Assembly: GCF_905220415.1 (NCBI RefSeq)
Contig: NC_059537.1
Span: 7,819,622 to 7,883,621 of the forward strand
Source of the DNA: Colias croceus
Taxonomy: Eukaryota; Arthropoda; Insecta; Lepidoptera; Pieridae
Reading direction: 5' to 3'
Length of the DNA stretch: 64,000 nucleotides
The notes under the pieces were generated by a model. It was not told the origin of the DNA, searched no databases, and saw only the letters and a list, made by a program, of their open reading frames with translations. Below are positions 49,702-60,915 of this stretch, piece after piece; within the stretch, counting starts at the first letter, position 1, and each line of letters starts with the position of its first letter. The position numbers and the translations under genes were made by a program.

Positions 49702-51351
49702 ATATATGTAACAGTTTCTTGGGTTTAAATGAAAATAGCATCATCTATTTTTACGATTCTATACATTTAACAAAACATAACACATATTCTCGTAACTGAA
49801 AAAAATAAGAACATCAAACATAAACTACTCAACTATTTCCTTAAGCTCAGTAAATTAAAAGCGGGTAAAGAAAAGTAACGTCAATAAGTGGTGGTGGAGT
49901 TGGCAAATTGAATTGAATAAAACACACAAGTCCGCTAACGAGCCGGTGTTTACCCAAGTGGACACTAATTGGCTTAGCCAGCGGTCGCCATTGCACTGAA
50001 AACAAAACAATCCGCGTTACACCGATGGATACGGTACATTTTTTGTTTGCATGACGATTTTCGACACTTTTATACTCACGTTTTGTACTCAACGATGATA
50101 ACAAAAAATACGTGAAAATAGATAGAATCGAGTGAATTATGATAAAGCAATATATGCAGCTGACTTTGGATGGGTTTTTCGTTTTATTTATAACCCGTCT
50201 TTCATAGTATATTTATAAATAAATAGCAAGATTGAATATCTACTGTTTAAATATCAGGGTTAGTACGCAACTTAAAAAACTTACAATCTGAGATATTTAT
50301 TTTTGTAAAGCTTTTTGCGTTAAAATAAAAAAGCAATCAATATAGAGATTCTTGTAGTGCGACGTGTAATATTTTATAGTTTAAATAATATAAAAGTATT
50401 TTTTACCGGAATCCAATTAGTAATGTTATCTGAAGTTACTGAAGAATAAATTCACTAGGTACCTACTCCACATTGATGATTTTATTTTATATATATGATA
50501 TTATTATTGGGAACAAAGTGTAATGTAAATATTTTATGTATATGTTTAAGGACAAACACAAAATGTGTGTCTAAGTTTACCTATTCCAAATGTCTTGATT
50601 CGCTATAAATCCTAAATAAATTCATTAACAAACATTTTATGAAGAAATTAGAACACTCTCCTAATTTTTGTGGAAAATACCAAAATAATACCTTCTAACA
50701 AAATATCAACTTTGGCACATCAATCGGTATATATCTAATAAAACAATAGAATAAAAAATAAACAACCACATCCAATATTTTACCAAATCACACCTCCCTA
50801 TAAACACCATTTAGCTGGAGTGACCTCTGAATGAAGATGCAATCACTGTAACTAAACACGTGTTTCGGGCAAGAAAGATGCCTTTGTACAAAAGTTTGGT
50901 CTTCCGCAAGATGGCTGCAGTTTAAAGACAAGATTTTGACCTAGAAAAGTATTTGCAAGAAATGTTTGAATAACAAAGCAAATGAAATGGTTTAATAAGG
51001 AGCGGGCAATTTGCAAGATGCCGCGAGGCACCGCTTAGGCGTACACCTTCTTCTTCAGGTCCGTAAAGTAAAGAAAATTTAAATAAACAGACCGTGGTTT
51101 ACTGCGTCATAATGATCTCGAAAGGAAGAACATTTCCTTAGCTCTATTTTTTCCCATTCAGTCAATAAACAAAATGTAAAATGGAAATAATAATGAATAG
51201 CAAACAGGAAATAAGTACAAGTAATTGGGCAATAAAAATGAATATATGTAATTTATTTTAAACAGAACATAAGACATATTTAAAATATTTTTTTTAATAA
51301 TTGGAACTCAACAAGTACATACTTATTGTTATTCGCTTGGTAATTTGTTAA
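49702..51351. other. Non-coding spacer
   Basis: AT-rich; no exon, RNA gene or repeat boundary recognised. Confidence 0.5.
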
Positions 51352-52140
51352 TATAACTCAAACTCAAACATTTATTTATTCAATTAGACTGCTTTTAGAA
51401 GCACTTTTGAAACGTCATTACATATTTTAACATTTACCACCGATTCGGAAAGCAGTATCTAAGGAGAAGAATCGGCAAGAAACTCCATAGTTGCTCTTCT
51501 TAATCATGTCAGTTTTACAATTTAATTTTACAAAATACATTATATTTACATTATAATCATAATATGCCAAAGAACTGTCCTGTGGTTTTTACGCGACAAC
51601 CCTCCATGGGTTTTTATCGTCCATATATTCCTTAATACTGTAATAGGCTCTCTGAATTAGTACATTTTTTATATAAGTTTTAAATTTAGAACTACTGAAC
51701 TCTTTAATATTATGAGGAATTCTGTTGTAAAAGCGTATACCACCCATAAATGAATTTTTAACTTTAGCTAGCCGGAAAAATGTAATTTCAATTTTATTTC
51801 TGTTTCTTGTGTCATAACAATGTCTATCTCCTACATTTGTGTGTAAAAAAGCGTTATTGTGTACATATAAAATATTATTAAATATATTCTGCGACGGTAC
51901 AGTAAGGATACCAGTATTCTTAAAGAGATCTCTTAGTGAGTCTCGAGCACGCAAATTATATATAGAGCGTATGGCTCTTTTCTGTAGTATAAATATAGTT
52001 TCATATCTGCACCCCTGCCCCATAGTAGAATTCCATAGGACATAATGCTATGAAAGTAGCTAAAGTAAACCAATCTAGCCGTCTCTTCATCGGTGAGATG
52101 CCTTATTCTATTATATCTAATATATTTTTTAAAAACATGG
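51352..52140 (-). mobile_element. 3' end of a non-LTR retrotransposon (Jockey/CR1 group), 5'-truncated and broken
   Basis: On the minus strand the C-terminal part of a LINE reverse-transcriptase ORF is readable: ARLVYFSYFHSIMSYGILLW (about 52095-52025), then LQKRAIRSIYNLRARDS, GILTVPS, YDTRNRN, GGIRFYNRIPHNIKE and QRAYYSIKEY to a stop at 51589. The 3' UTR follows and the element ends near 51352 in '...AATAAATAAATGTTTGAGTT' and TGAG, a poly(A)-signal-like end with a TTTGAG tail. The part upstream of about 52140 is missing, as is usual for LINE insertions. Family placement is from motif memory. Confidence 0.82.
51589..52097 (-). pseudogene. Reverse-transcriptase C-terminal fragment, frameshifted
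   Basis: The frame giving MSYGILLWG (upstream) and the frame giving IFILQKRAIRSIYNL (downstream) differ, so a frameshift lies at about 52000-52020. The open frame from 52023 to 51589 (144 codons) is only the distal piece after the shift. The part present is the connection and tail region after the catalytic palm; the YADD motif is not in the window. It is therefore inactive. Confidence 0.8.
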
Positions 52141-55100
52141 AAAAAATAAATACGTGTTAATTAATTGTATACCTATATTCAAACTATGATAAGCTTATTT
52201 GCTATATCTATATGCCTATATGAAATATCCAAACGACGCAGATCAGAAATAATGGACGAAGTTGAAATGACAATAGTTGGGTTATCTATGTATATTATAG
52301 GTATGTATACGTATAGTCGGTAGGGTAGGTCCACTGCGTCATAATGGAGTTTGAGATAATTCAGGACCTTTTCCCCGAAATTTTCAATGAAAAAAATGAT
52401 AGAGTCTAGACTCTACTCTACTGGCTCTACTCATCATATTCTGACCTCTATGTAAATATCTTTACATACTTAGGTATATCATGGAATTAAAAAAAAAGTT
52501 GGATGAATAAAAACCTACTGCAATTCCTGTAACACAAAAATATTTTTTTAAATTTAGTTAATTTTAGAATACTATGTAGCGCGTTGATCACAATTCATAA
52601 GGTAAATTCACGACATCCTATTTCAAACCTCCAGCATTATGATTAACAACAGGATATCTAGTATGCTAAGCGCGAAAGTAATTTTAGAAGTCCTAATACA
52701 AGCGTGCGTCTCGGGTTCTCTCGGCGCCAACACCCGGCATATCAGTGGCTTGTATCTTGTTTTCGATTTGCATATAAATTGTGTCTTCCGGTCAGACACC
52801 GCCAAGATGACACACGTCCTTGTTAATGTTGTCCTTACCAGGAACCCGGGGAGTTAAATATTCCGGGTTCAAATTATTTTATACAATTTCGAGGTATCGA
52901 GGTATATAAGTTTCGTGTCTAATTTATACATATTAAGTTTTTTTTTATTTTAATTACCTATCTGAAATTCAACTTCGAATGTGTAGTTGTTTTATTTGCT
53001 CAAAAATCACTTATGATCTACTCGTACATTAAAGTGTTTAACTACATAATATATTGACATATTAAAGAAAATAAATACATACCAAATTTTTATGAGTCAT
53101 ATTTCATACAATGTGTTCACTACAAACAACAGCAAGCAATTAATTTTAAATTCAAACAATCGCTAATCATTATAAAGTAATCTTTTATTAAAATTAACGC
53201 CTATATTAGTCTTCATCACCTCCGCTCGCAACGGCGGACAATAAAACGATGAAAAGAAGCTATTTTTTCAGCAAATCATCTCCGGTCCCTATGAAGTCAT
53301 CAATATTCATTTTGCGGCGCGCCTGTGAAACAAACACCTTTCCGAAGTTGCATAACACGCTTCCTTTGAAGAGAACTATGACGCGGGTGACGGCTCGTCG
53401 ACGCAAGGGTGGCTAACTCAATTTATTTGGATAATTGGCTTGTTTCACGAACGTGCTCTACACCAATAAATTGTTCCACGTTACTGAATAGATTACAGAA
53501 ATGTCATAATTAGCTTTATGCAGTTGTATCCGACAGAATGTAATCAGCAAATTCATGTGCTCATTTTACAGTTATCTACTAACTAGTTGAAAATTAATTA
53601 GGTATTGTGAGAGCTGTTCGTAGTACCGGTATTGTGTGTTCGTGTTTATAATTTTCAGTTCTTAAAATCATTGATTTATTACGGATTTACGTTAAATTTA
53701 CTTACATAAATGATAGAGTTAAAATATCCTCAGTGAATTATGAGTGTACAATGTAAATTATATTAGCTAAAATTACAGACTACTCTGTGTTGGAAGTAAA
53801 ATTTAGTCAGTGCCATGACCATAACATCCACTATGCTTGTCCAGCTAATGTTCATAACAATAAAATGATGTAAATTGAAACAGAGTAAAGTAAGCTTATG
53901 TTCAGTACTAACATATAATAACATGTGTAATAGAGCCTATTAAGGTTTTATGTACGTGTCACTGATAAGCTAGAATATTATTTGTACTGTGTGTTGCACA
54001 GTACAAAACGTATGTGCATGTAAAGTAAGTTTATTCATAAAATGATAGCGCTAACGAAGGTGAACCGGGTTAGAGGATTAGTTCAGCTGGCTCACGTACG
54101 CGACCGCAACGTCCAGCCATCATTACTGGGGCTCGACGCCAAATTGCGACGTCCGCAGCCTTTACCAGCGCCCGTCGCACTTGCAGTCCACGTAGAAACC
54201 AACCCGCTCCAACAATTTTATCATTAGAGCACATTATTTACTACTTATTCGGTAAATCTTCATTGCCAGAAATTCGTATAGTTAAAACGCCAGAAAATTG
54301 CAATGTCAGGATTAAAAGTAACGTTTAACTTCAGTTAGATTTTGTATACAAAGCTCTACCACGACCCGTGGAGCGTGGGCTCATTGTCCTAAAACCGCTA
54401 CTATCCACAAATCCAAGCTACTAATGTTTACTTTCCCGCAATGAATTTGCTAACATTTTTTTTTTAATTTTGAATACATTTGAGTACAATTCTGTGGCTG
54501 TTGCTCGCCCCTGGCAATCTCCAAATTGCCTCTTTATGCGCAGATGTTCCGACCCTCGGTTTTTCCGTCTTTTGAATGTCGTTTTGCTGTTAAATAACCT
54601 GCGCTTCCATTGTAATTTGGATCTTTAAGTTTATTTCCCATTCTCATCAATGAATATTATCGTTATTGTTATAAAGTTGATAGGATTTATACTTCCTAAA
54701 TTATAAGAAGAACTATGGTGCTATGGTGGAACATATTTTCTTGCAAACTTAAATTTAAATAGCAAATGATTTAAAAAAGGATCGTGTAATATTAATCTTG
54801 ATGCTTTAAAAACAAGTGTTTTTGTCTTTAATAATCTTTAGTCATAAAGGCAAGTCTCAAATGAATAAAAGAAATACGAGATTCAAAATTGCCTCTCAAC
54901 GAAGGAGTTCCTTTGAATTTCATTTCACTAAAGATTACAATTACACATTTTACAAGATTCAAACTCATTTATTTTTCCTCGCAGAAATTATTTCTTGTGA
55001 AGCAAATTAATTCCTTGGTATAATACTTCTTTCAAAATCTGAATAAACTTGAGAAGTATTTCATAAAAAATAGCCGGGCGTGCGGCCCGCGGCAAAAGCC

Positions 55101-55259
55101 AAATTACGTCCTTATTTACAAGATTTCTTCTCAACAGGAAGCAGTAATAACGTTTTTCAAATTAATATTATACAAATAGAATAAAAAGGGTTATGAATTA
55201 TTTGTATGAGTTCAGCCATCGTGAATCAGCTTTTGGTCAAATAAATTACAATGTATTTG
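52141..55259. other. Non-coding spacer
   Basis: No supported gene. A GC-richer patch at 52640-52870 has an 8-bp inverted repeat (GAACCCGG 52842-52849, CCGGGTTC 52863-52870) and unassigned open frames on both strands. Another patch at 54040-54230 reads ERVGFYVDCKCDGRW on the minus strand before stops. Confidence 0.45.
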
Positions 55260-55275
55260 TTTATTATGCTTTATT
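55260..55275 (-). terminator. Poly(A) signals of the odorant-binding-protein gene
   Basis: On the minus strand AATAAA occurs at 55275-55270, 17 bases after the stop codon, and again at 55265-55260. Both are well placed for 3' end formation. Confidence 0.7.
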
Positions 55276-55292
55276 GACTTAAATACTTATAT

Positions 55293-55325
55293 TTACAGCT
55301 TCTCGGCTTCGTCAGCGTCGCTCAA
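55293..55325 (-). CDS. OBP exon 6: C-terminal tail and stop
   Basis: Ten codons (LSDADEAEKL) and TAA. The acceptor is AACTCAAG, preceded by a CTATTTCCTCTTC pyrimidine tract and CTAAT branch-point-like sequence, so it is well supported for such a short exon. Poly(A) signals follow within 20 bases. Confidence 0.75.
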   Translation of the reverse strand: MSDADEAEKL

Positions 55326-58300
55326 CTTGAGTTAAATAATATTAGAAGAGGAAATAGAACTGAAAAATAAATTATAAATAAAAATTTATGCCTTGTTTTA
55401 TCAGATTTTTCATTCATTAATAATCAAAACTTACGTCTGGATCTTGTTTATAGGAACATTGATGAACATCAAATGCTCTTTGACACTTATCCTTATCCCT
55501 TGTATCTGTGAAAAAAATAATAAACTTGTATCTGTTAGCTAAATCATATCATGATAATTTCTTATATACAAGTTTATTATTAGCTACTCTACTTATCATT
55601 TACAACATATTCAGTACTTCATGAAATTTCATTTTTTGGTAATCTTTATACACAAGATTATATAAAGATAATTTTCAAGAACCACATTATATTATTTTAG
55701 TAACTACGAATTTATTATTATAATGATTGTATTGTTGGTGGCAGTTGCGTTATCCAACAAACTGTCTAAAAACCCCAAGATATTGCTAATTAATCCCTAT
55801 ATTAATTATCCATACTTTATATTCTGTGTTACGTTAAGTTCACAACGTTTATTTATATGAATTAAGAAAAAATAACTAAAATTCATACCTAAATGTTTGC
55901 AGGCGGTTATCATTTTGGTAACTCTTTCAGTATACTGTTCAGGAATGAGACTTATCATCATGTCGTAATCTACGTTGCCATCATCGTCGACCTATTAAAG
56001 AGAAGTTACATCAAAAAAGAGTTAATTTTGTTTTGCATTCCAGATGTACAACTCACACAACTTAACCTATTTTGAAACTTGGACTAGGTATATTATACCC
56101 GGTGTCCTCTGAAAACTCTGAAAACTATTAAAATCAGGAAAATTCAATACCACTTCATTTATTTGACTAGTTTTGCCGTCTTTATATTTATTCCTGTAAG
56201 CTTTTAAAAATTATTAAAATACATGCGTAGAATGACAGTTTACCAATTATTAATTAATATTAAAACGCACCTGAAGACCCGCAGGCAGTAACACGAACAA
56301 ACACTCTAATCGTCGGAACTCTTTTTAACCGAGGAAGATGAGATAAAAACAAAAGAAAGATAACTCACAAGGCTACCCTCCTCGAGTAGGCAAAACATAT
56401 AGCACTTCAATTTGTTGTCCTCCTTAAATATGCCGTTTTCGCAATTCGCTATATCCTCTGGGGGCAAGAGAGAATAAAGAGTCTTTAATGTATTTGAATA
56501 TCACATAAATATTACACGTCACATGATTATTCAGTCAGGGAAAAGAATCACTGGTTTTATCATGGAAATTTGTCACTTGTGTTGTGTAGTATTCTAGTCC
56601 AGACAAATGAATATTACAGCTTTAATTATACAATTTATAGAAAAAGGTAAATATACACACATATGCAGAAATAGGTAAATATACATACATATGCACACGT
56701 TGTGAAGTTTAACTACCTACTTATTACACATCATGTTTAGGTTCTAATATAATAATTATAGATAATAATAATTTATTACTATAACGTACTTACTCTACTA
56801 TTTTATATTACAATGAAAATAAATGTTCCTCTCTGGTTATTGTTATAGCTATGGCATAAGTTAAGCCGCGAACAAAAAAATGTATATGCGTCAAAATAAA
56901 CGAAAGTAGCACAAAGGTAAGATGAAATAAATAGCTATTTTGTTTTTTGAACTCACCCTCGGCGACCCCAGTCAAACCGACGCATTCGTTGTGAACATGC
57001 TCTATTATTTCTTTGATTTCATCGCTAAGTTCCTGAAATACGATTCACTTATGAAATCAATTTTCTTACGAGCTACCTCGAATCTCGGTTGTATTTGAAC
57101 TCTCTCAAAGGACAATTTTTTGTATGAGAGTAATAGACAAGTTCAGAAACAAGTTTATTACGATGTCAAACACATTTACAGTACATCAAAACGTGTATAA
57201 GTTTATTAATATAGCATTTGTTATATAAATATACTTTATAACTTTTTACACTACGTATTTGGAAAAAAAATGAATTACTAAGACTGTCAGTTACAAGAAA
57301 ACGCATTAGGAAAATTTGTAGTGACTCGCGTTTACGCATTCTCAACCCAACTACAGACTACATTATATAATCTCTTAGATATATCCTCTTAAATATTTTC
57401 TTTGTGAACGTAGTGACGCAAAGACATCACTTTAATATTAAAAATGACATAAAATTCTCAAAGAAAATTATTAAGCCGAGATTCCAGTGGGACCAACCCA
57501 TAGCGCATCAAGTTGTATCATAAGATCAAATATTAATTTAAAAGCTTAGTGTGTGTTTCCACTGTATCATAACTATTTAGTTACATAACAACATCACACT
57601 ATTTTCTTCGGATCGGACTTAAAATATAAAACCATGGTCATTCTATAAAAATATAGCTATATCTAAATAATACCGATTATCTATTGCGATCAATTACTAA
57701 TAGGCACCGGCAAAAAATTGATTTCGAATCAATCTGTTTATAATATGTTAGTAGACCAATTCATTAATCAAATATTTTTATTTTGCACTGAAAAAATCTA
57801 CTTCAATATATAGTTGCTCTACATCAAGAATATATATTTTGAGTTATATCTCGTCCATGGACGTGTCGGTTAATATTTGTAAAATAACAATTCGAATTAA
57901 ACGAAACATAAAAATGTACATTTTCTTCCAGACATTGGAAATAAACTTTTTTGTTTAGGTGAAAGGGTTATCTTATAACGTCACATAAGTTCGTGGACCG
58001 AAGCTGACGTTGAAAGATGGTTGTTAGCGTTTTCAAAGAATTCTATGTATTGCTAAAATTTCTTATATTTCATACGTAGGTATCTAATAAGAATTCGAGT
58101 GTGTTTATCATATCTAAAACGATATGGTCTCACAAGACTCTTTTACCGTTGCGTTGTAGTGCTATAGTTTGCAATATTACAATTTACAACTGAGCTTTAA
58201 ACTCTATTGATTTAATTATAATTGTTTTGTAGATTTTTTTTTCTTCAATCGCGCTAGAAACTTCATAGATAAAATGATAGATGATTTAACTGAAGACCAA

Positions 58301-59067
58301 TAGATATTATGACGGACCTGGCACATCATAATTTTCATTGGTACTGTACGTTATAATATGCTCTTGAGTCCTTGTGATTTTTAAGATCAATGTAGAAGGC
58401 TTGTCGTGTTAAACGACATATGGAGAACGTCCGGTTTGTCGGGAACAAGCCTCGATTTCGGCTGTCACAGGAAACAAGGGACCATAGAGACAGTCACTCA
58501 CATATGTGAGCAGTTTGCGATACAAGGGTCCTTGCCTTCTTATGCCAAGTCTGCTTTGTAAAGTGGATGTCAGGCCTGATTAAAATCCTGCGGATCAACG
58601 CCGTTTGTAGTGTCAAATTAATTTTTTCTATGTTTCGATTTTAAATTCGCACGTAAATTAGGTTAACCTCGCTTTGGAATAGAGATTTATTACCTACTAG
58701 CTCTCCGCCCGCGGCTTCGCCCGCGTTTTCAAAGAAAAACCCGCATAGTTCCCGTTCCCGTGGGATTTCCGGGATAAAAACTATCCTATGTGTTAATCCA
58801 AGTTACCCTCTATATGTGTGCTAAATTTAACAGAAAGAGTAACAAACATCCATACATCCATACAAACTTTCGCCTTTATAATATATATATTAGGATGTTA
58901 GATGTTAGATACGAGAGTAACTTAGAACATAATTCAATATGAATATTGTATAATAGTACGAGGTGTAAGGACTGATATAAGAATGATTTAAAAACGCTTA
59001 CCGGTTTCTCCTTCGCCCCATGACCAAATGTTACTAAGAGTAAACAAATAAGCAGCGCCGCCGCCAT
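55293..59067 (-). CDS. Odorant-binding protein (classical six-cysteine OBP), complete, six exons
   Basis: Minus-strand join of 59067-59002, 57032-56957, 56457-56369, 55991-55889, 55505-55435 and 55325-55293: 145 residues, all junctions GT-AG with consistent phases. Residues 1-18 are a signal peptide (MAAALLICLLLVTFGHGA). The mature part has the OBP spacing C39-X26-C66-X3-C70-X37-C108-X10-C119-X8-C128, which is the classical insect pattern (disulfides 1-3, 2-5, 4-6 in the family). Helix landmarks include ELSDEIKEIIEHVHNEC, DNKLKCYMFCLLEEG, VDDDGNVDYDMM and PEQYTERV. Classical OBPs are secreted into sensillum lymph and carry hydrophobic odorants or other lipophilic ligands. A seventh mature cysteine (Cys53) is unusual. 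The last exon (LSDADEAEKL) is short and the least certain part. The subfamily is not assigned. Confidence 0.95.
55435..55505 (-). CDS. OBP exon 5: cysteines 5 and 6
   Basis: Acceptor TTTTTTTCACAG, donor GTAAGT. It encodes TRDKDKCQRAFDVHQCSYKQ and DPD, with the conserved C-X8-C pair. Confidence 0.95.
55889..55991 (-). CDS. OBP exon 4: middle helices and fourth cysteine
   Basis: Acceptor CTTTAATAG, donor GTATGA. It encodes VDDDGNVDYDMMISLIPEQY, then TERVTKMITACKHL, with Cys108. Confidence 0.95.
56369..56457 (-). CDS. OBP exon 3: cysteines 2 and 3 plus an extra cysteine
   Basis: Acceptor CTTGCCCCCAG, donor GTGAGT. It encodes EDIANCENGIFKEDNKLKCY, then MFCLLEEGSL. The C-X3-C pair (66, 70) is conserved; Cys53 in IANCEN is extra. 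Confidence 0.95.
56957..57032 (-). CDS. OBP exon 2: helix 1 and first conserved cysteine
   Basis: Encodes ELSDEIKEIIEHVHNECVGL and TGVAE, phase 0 to phase 1, donor GTGAGT. It contains Cys39. Confidence 0.95.
57033..59001 (-). other. OBP intron 1, about 2.0 kb
   Basis: Bounded by GTAAGC and GTATTTCAG. It carries one short retroelement-derived repeat (58696-58894). Confidence 0.9.
58696..58894 (+). repeat. Short retroelement-derived repeat in OBP intron 1
   Basis: Very close in wording to the 30222 copy (CCGCCCGCGGCTTCGCCCGC, 'CCGTGGGATTTCCGGGATAA', 'CCCTCTATATGTGTGCTAAA'), then a small internal deletion before 'AAAGAGTAACAAACATCC', and the tail 'ACTTTCGCCTTTATAATATA'. It lies antisense to the gene. 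Confidence 0.8.
59002..59067 (-). CDS. OBP exon 1: start codon and signal peptide
   Basis: ATG at 59067-59065, with 22 codons up to KEKP, followed by donor GTAAGC. The initiator lies about 40 bases after a TATA box. The hydrophobic core LLICLLLVTF marks it as a secretion signal. Confidence 0.95.
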
Positions 59068-59084
59068 GGCGTTTCGCTGCCCTT

Positions 59085-59115
59085 CTGAGACAACTACATG
59101 TTGTTGCTATTTATA
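59085..59115 (-). promoter_or_regulatory. OBP core promoter: TATA box and initiator
   Basis: On the minus strand TATAAATAG lies at 59115-59107, and a TCAG initiator-like site at 59088-59085 would put the start of transcription about 29 bases downstream of it. That leaves a leader of about 19 bases before the ATG. Confidence 0.65.
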
Positions 59116-59505
59116 ATTCTATGAAGTACCTTTGAGCAATTATGAGCTAAAGTGACAATTAACACATCATCTACAAAGAGTTCTATAATCAATTGCGAAG
59201 TGCTTCCGCTGTGCAATCTGCGTTTATTGTCTTAATCATAGTATGAGTAGGTAAACCTTGGTAACGGTCAGGGTTTTTGAGGACTTGAGTATCTAATATT
59301 GTCAAATAGGATTATAAATTATTTCAGCTTAAGTATAAACAAACATATGTAACAAGACCTAAAAAATGGATAAAACAGTTATAGGTACAATACTGTTGTT
59401 TAACTATTAAATTCTTAGGCAATTCACGTAACGCCATCTAGTCTCGAACTAAGCAGATTGTACTTTGTTTGTCTATATGAAGTACTCCATATTTGTTTTA
59501 GTAAT
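59116..59505. other. OBP upstream region
   Basis: AT-rich. A piece near 59428-59470 ('AACGCCATCTAGTCTCGAAC', 'TAAGCAGA') resembles a fragment of a common lepidopteran repeat. No other gene seen. Confidence 0.45.
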
Positions 59506-60015
59506 TTATGCCCGGTTCCTATATTCAACGGATCGTCATAGTATCAAAGCTACTATCCGTTTTTCTAGAACTAACTACGAGTCGTTATTACCGTTCCACA
59601 ATTTTATTTCTTGACGTGCTATCGACGGACATCCGTTGGTCATAAAAATACCGAGCCCTCTTCACTCACAGATGTACGTTTCGTTATAAGCCAAATTGAA
59701 ATTAAAATAACACAAAATTCAGGACAAAATAAGTTAAATATACAGCCGAATTATAAACTTTAAGAATAAAGTTTCTTATTAATAAAGAACTAATACTAAA
59801 GAACTATATATTTGTAGACATCTGCGTGATAATTTTCCTTCTAAACAACCTAATGCGTTACACAGAAAGCAAAAACGGAACGTTTTTCTCGCGCACGCGT
59901 GCATTGCTTGTCAGTTGTCAAATTATTGTCATTCATTGTTGATTGATGATTCATTGTCAAGTTTTATAATTAAAGAATAACAATACAACGACCACTGTTT
60001 ATATATTTATTAAAA

Positions 60016-60368
60016 ATGGATATTACGCCGGTAAGTACGCCTTTATATTTCTTCTTTAAAATCGTCTGCCGCTTACTTTTTGCTTCGGACACTTTTAAAG
60101 TCAAACATAATATATTTCTGTTACAGAAATCGAAGAAGGCTATGAGTAAAGACGAGATTGCTCAATTATTATAACCAGTAAGGAGACTAATGCTTCTACG
60201 AATAAATTAAAGGATGAATGTTGGACTTCGTTGACCAACACATTTAATGCAAAAATTGGTCAAATACCTACCAGGAAAACTTTTTATTTTCAGCCAAAAA
60301 ATTCAAACATAATAAGGATGATGGACAAATATTATGAAGAAATAATTGAAATACTGAACACACAATAA
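60016..60368 (+). pseudogene. Myb/SANT-like protein of the Harbinger-like element, frameshifted
   Basis: A start codon at 60016 opens MDITP, then GTAAGT begins a 96-base intron ending TTACAG at 60126. The next exon reads KSKKAMSKDEIAQLL to a TAA at 60172-60174. An overlapping frame resumes at 60168 with IITSKETNASTNKLKDECW, then SLTNTFNA, PRKT and MMDKYYEEIIEILNTQ before TAA at 60366-60368. SKETNASTNKLKDECW...FN is the pattern of the Myb/SANT-like DNA-binding domain found in zeste-like and Harbinger accessory proteins. Several residues of helix 1 appear to be missing at the frame break. A 23-bp tandem duplication at 60341-60386 follows the C-terminus. Inactive as it stands. Confidence 0.65.
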
Positions 60369-60386
60369 TTGAAATACTGAACACAC
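60341..60386 (+). repeat. 23-bp tandem duplication
   Basis: The unit beginning AATAATTGAAATACTGAACA occurs twice in a row (starts at 60341 and 60364), duplicating the end of the Myb/SANT-like frame. Confidence 0.9.
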
Positions 60387-60486
60387 AATAACTAATTAAT
60401 TTTTGTATATTATTAAGCAATATATCTAGACATACGGTAGAAAAAGAATTTGTTAGGTAGTGCTAAATGTAAATCTTATGTAAAAA

Positions 60487-60567
60487 ATGTATTTAGTTCA
60501 GAGAGCCTATTACAGCGTCAAGGAATATAATATAGAAGATGATAATCGATGGAGGGTTGTCGTGTAA
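60487..60567 (+). pseudogene. Terminal fragment of a LINE reverse transcriptase (same family as 51589-52097)
   Basis: Reads VQRAYYSVKEYNIEDDNRWR and VVV then stop. It matches the end of the minus-strand fragment (IQRAYYSIKEYMDDKNPWRV and VA), and the 3' UTR wording that follows is also shared ('CACAGGACAGTTCTTTGGCA'). It is truncated to under 100 coding bases. Confidence 0.85.
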
Positions 60568-60753
60568 GAATCACAGGACAGTTCTTTGGCATATATTATG
60601 TAGTTACATATTACTATGTAAAATTAAACGGTAATAAAGAAATAAAACTTTTATTCCATTTTATTATGTACTTTTATTTATTTTTTATTATTTACAATAC
60701 AATGTTTAAAAAATTGATTTCTACATTGCAAACATAGACATACATATAAATAT

Positions 60754-60915
60754 ACTAGTGGTCCGCCCCGGCTTCGCCCTTGGTACATGTTTATGTTTTC
60801 TTTCCATAATAACCATCCTCGTACTTCAAGGAACATTATAAAAAAATAATTATCGAAATCGGTCCACCCGTTCACGCGTGATGCCGTGACCAAGGGAAAT
60901 AGGTCTGCCACTGAT
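60754..60915 (+). repeat. Short retroelement-derived repeat inside the Harbinger-like element
   Basis: Head ACTAGTGGTCCGCCCCGGCT, TCGCCC, then 'ATCCTCGTACTTCAAGGAAC', 'TTATCGAAATCGGTCCACCC' and 'GTTCACGCGTGATGCC'. A forward copy whose 3' end is lost or diverged. Confidence 0.7.

Noticed and set aside
51839..52045. Plus-strand open frame over the LINE
   Set aside because: It is the antisense shadow of the reverse-transcriptase fragment on the minus strand.
52639..52857. 72-codon open frame in a GC-richer patch
   Set aside because: No family motif; overlapping open frame on the other strand; no promoter or splice support.
54042..54230. Exon-like patch reading ERVGFYVDCKCDGRW on the minus strand with a GTAAAG donor
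   Set aside because: No acceptor upstream and no partner exons; the cysteine motif is too short to assign a family.
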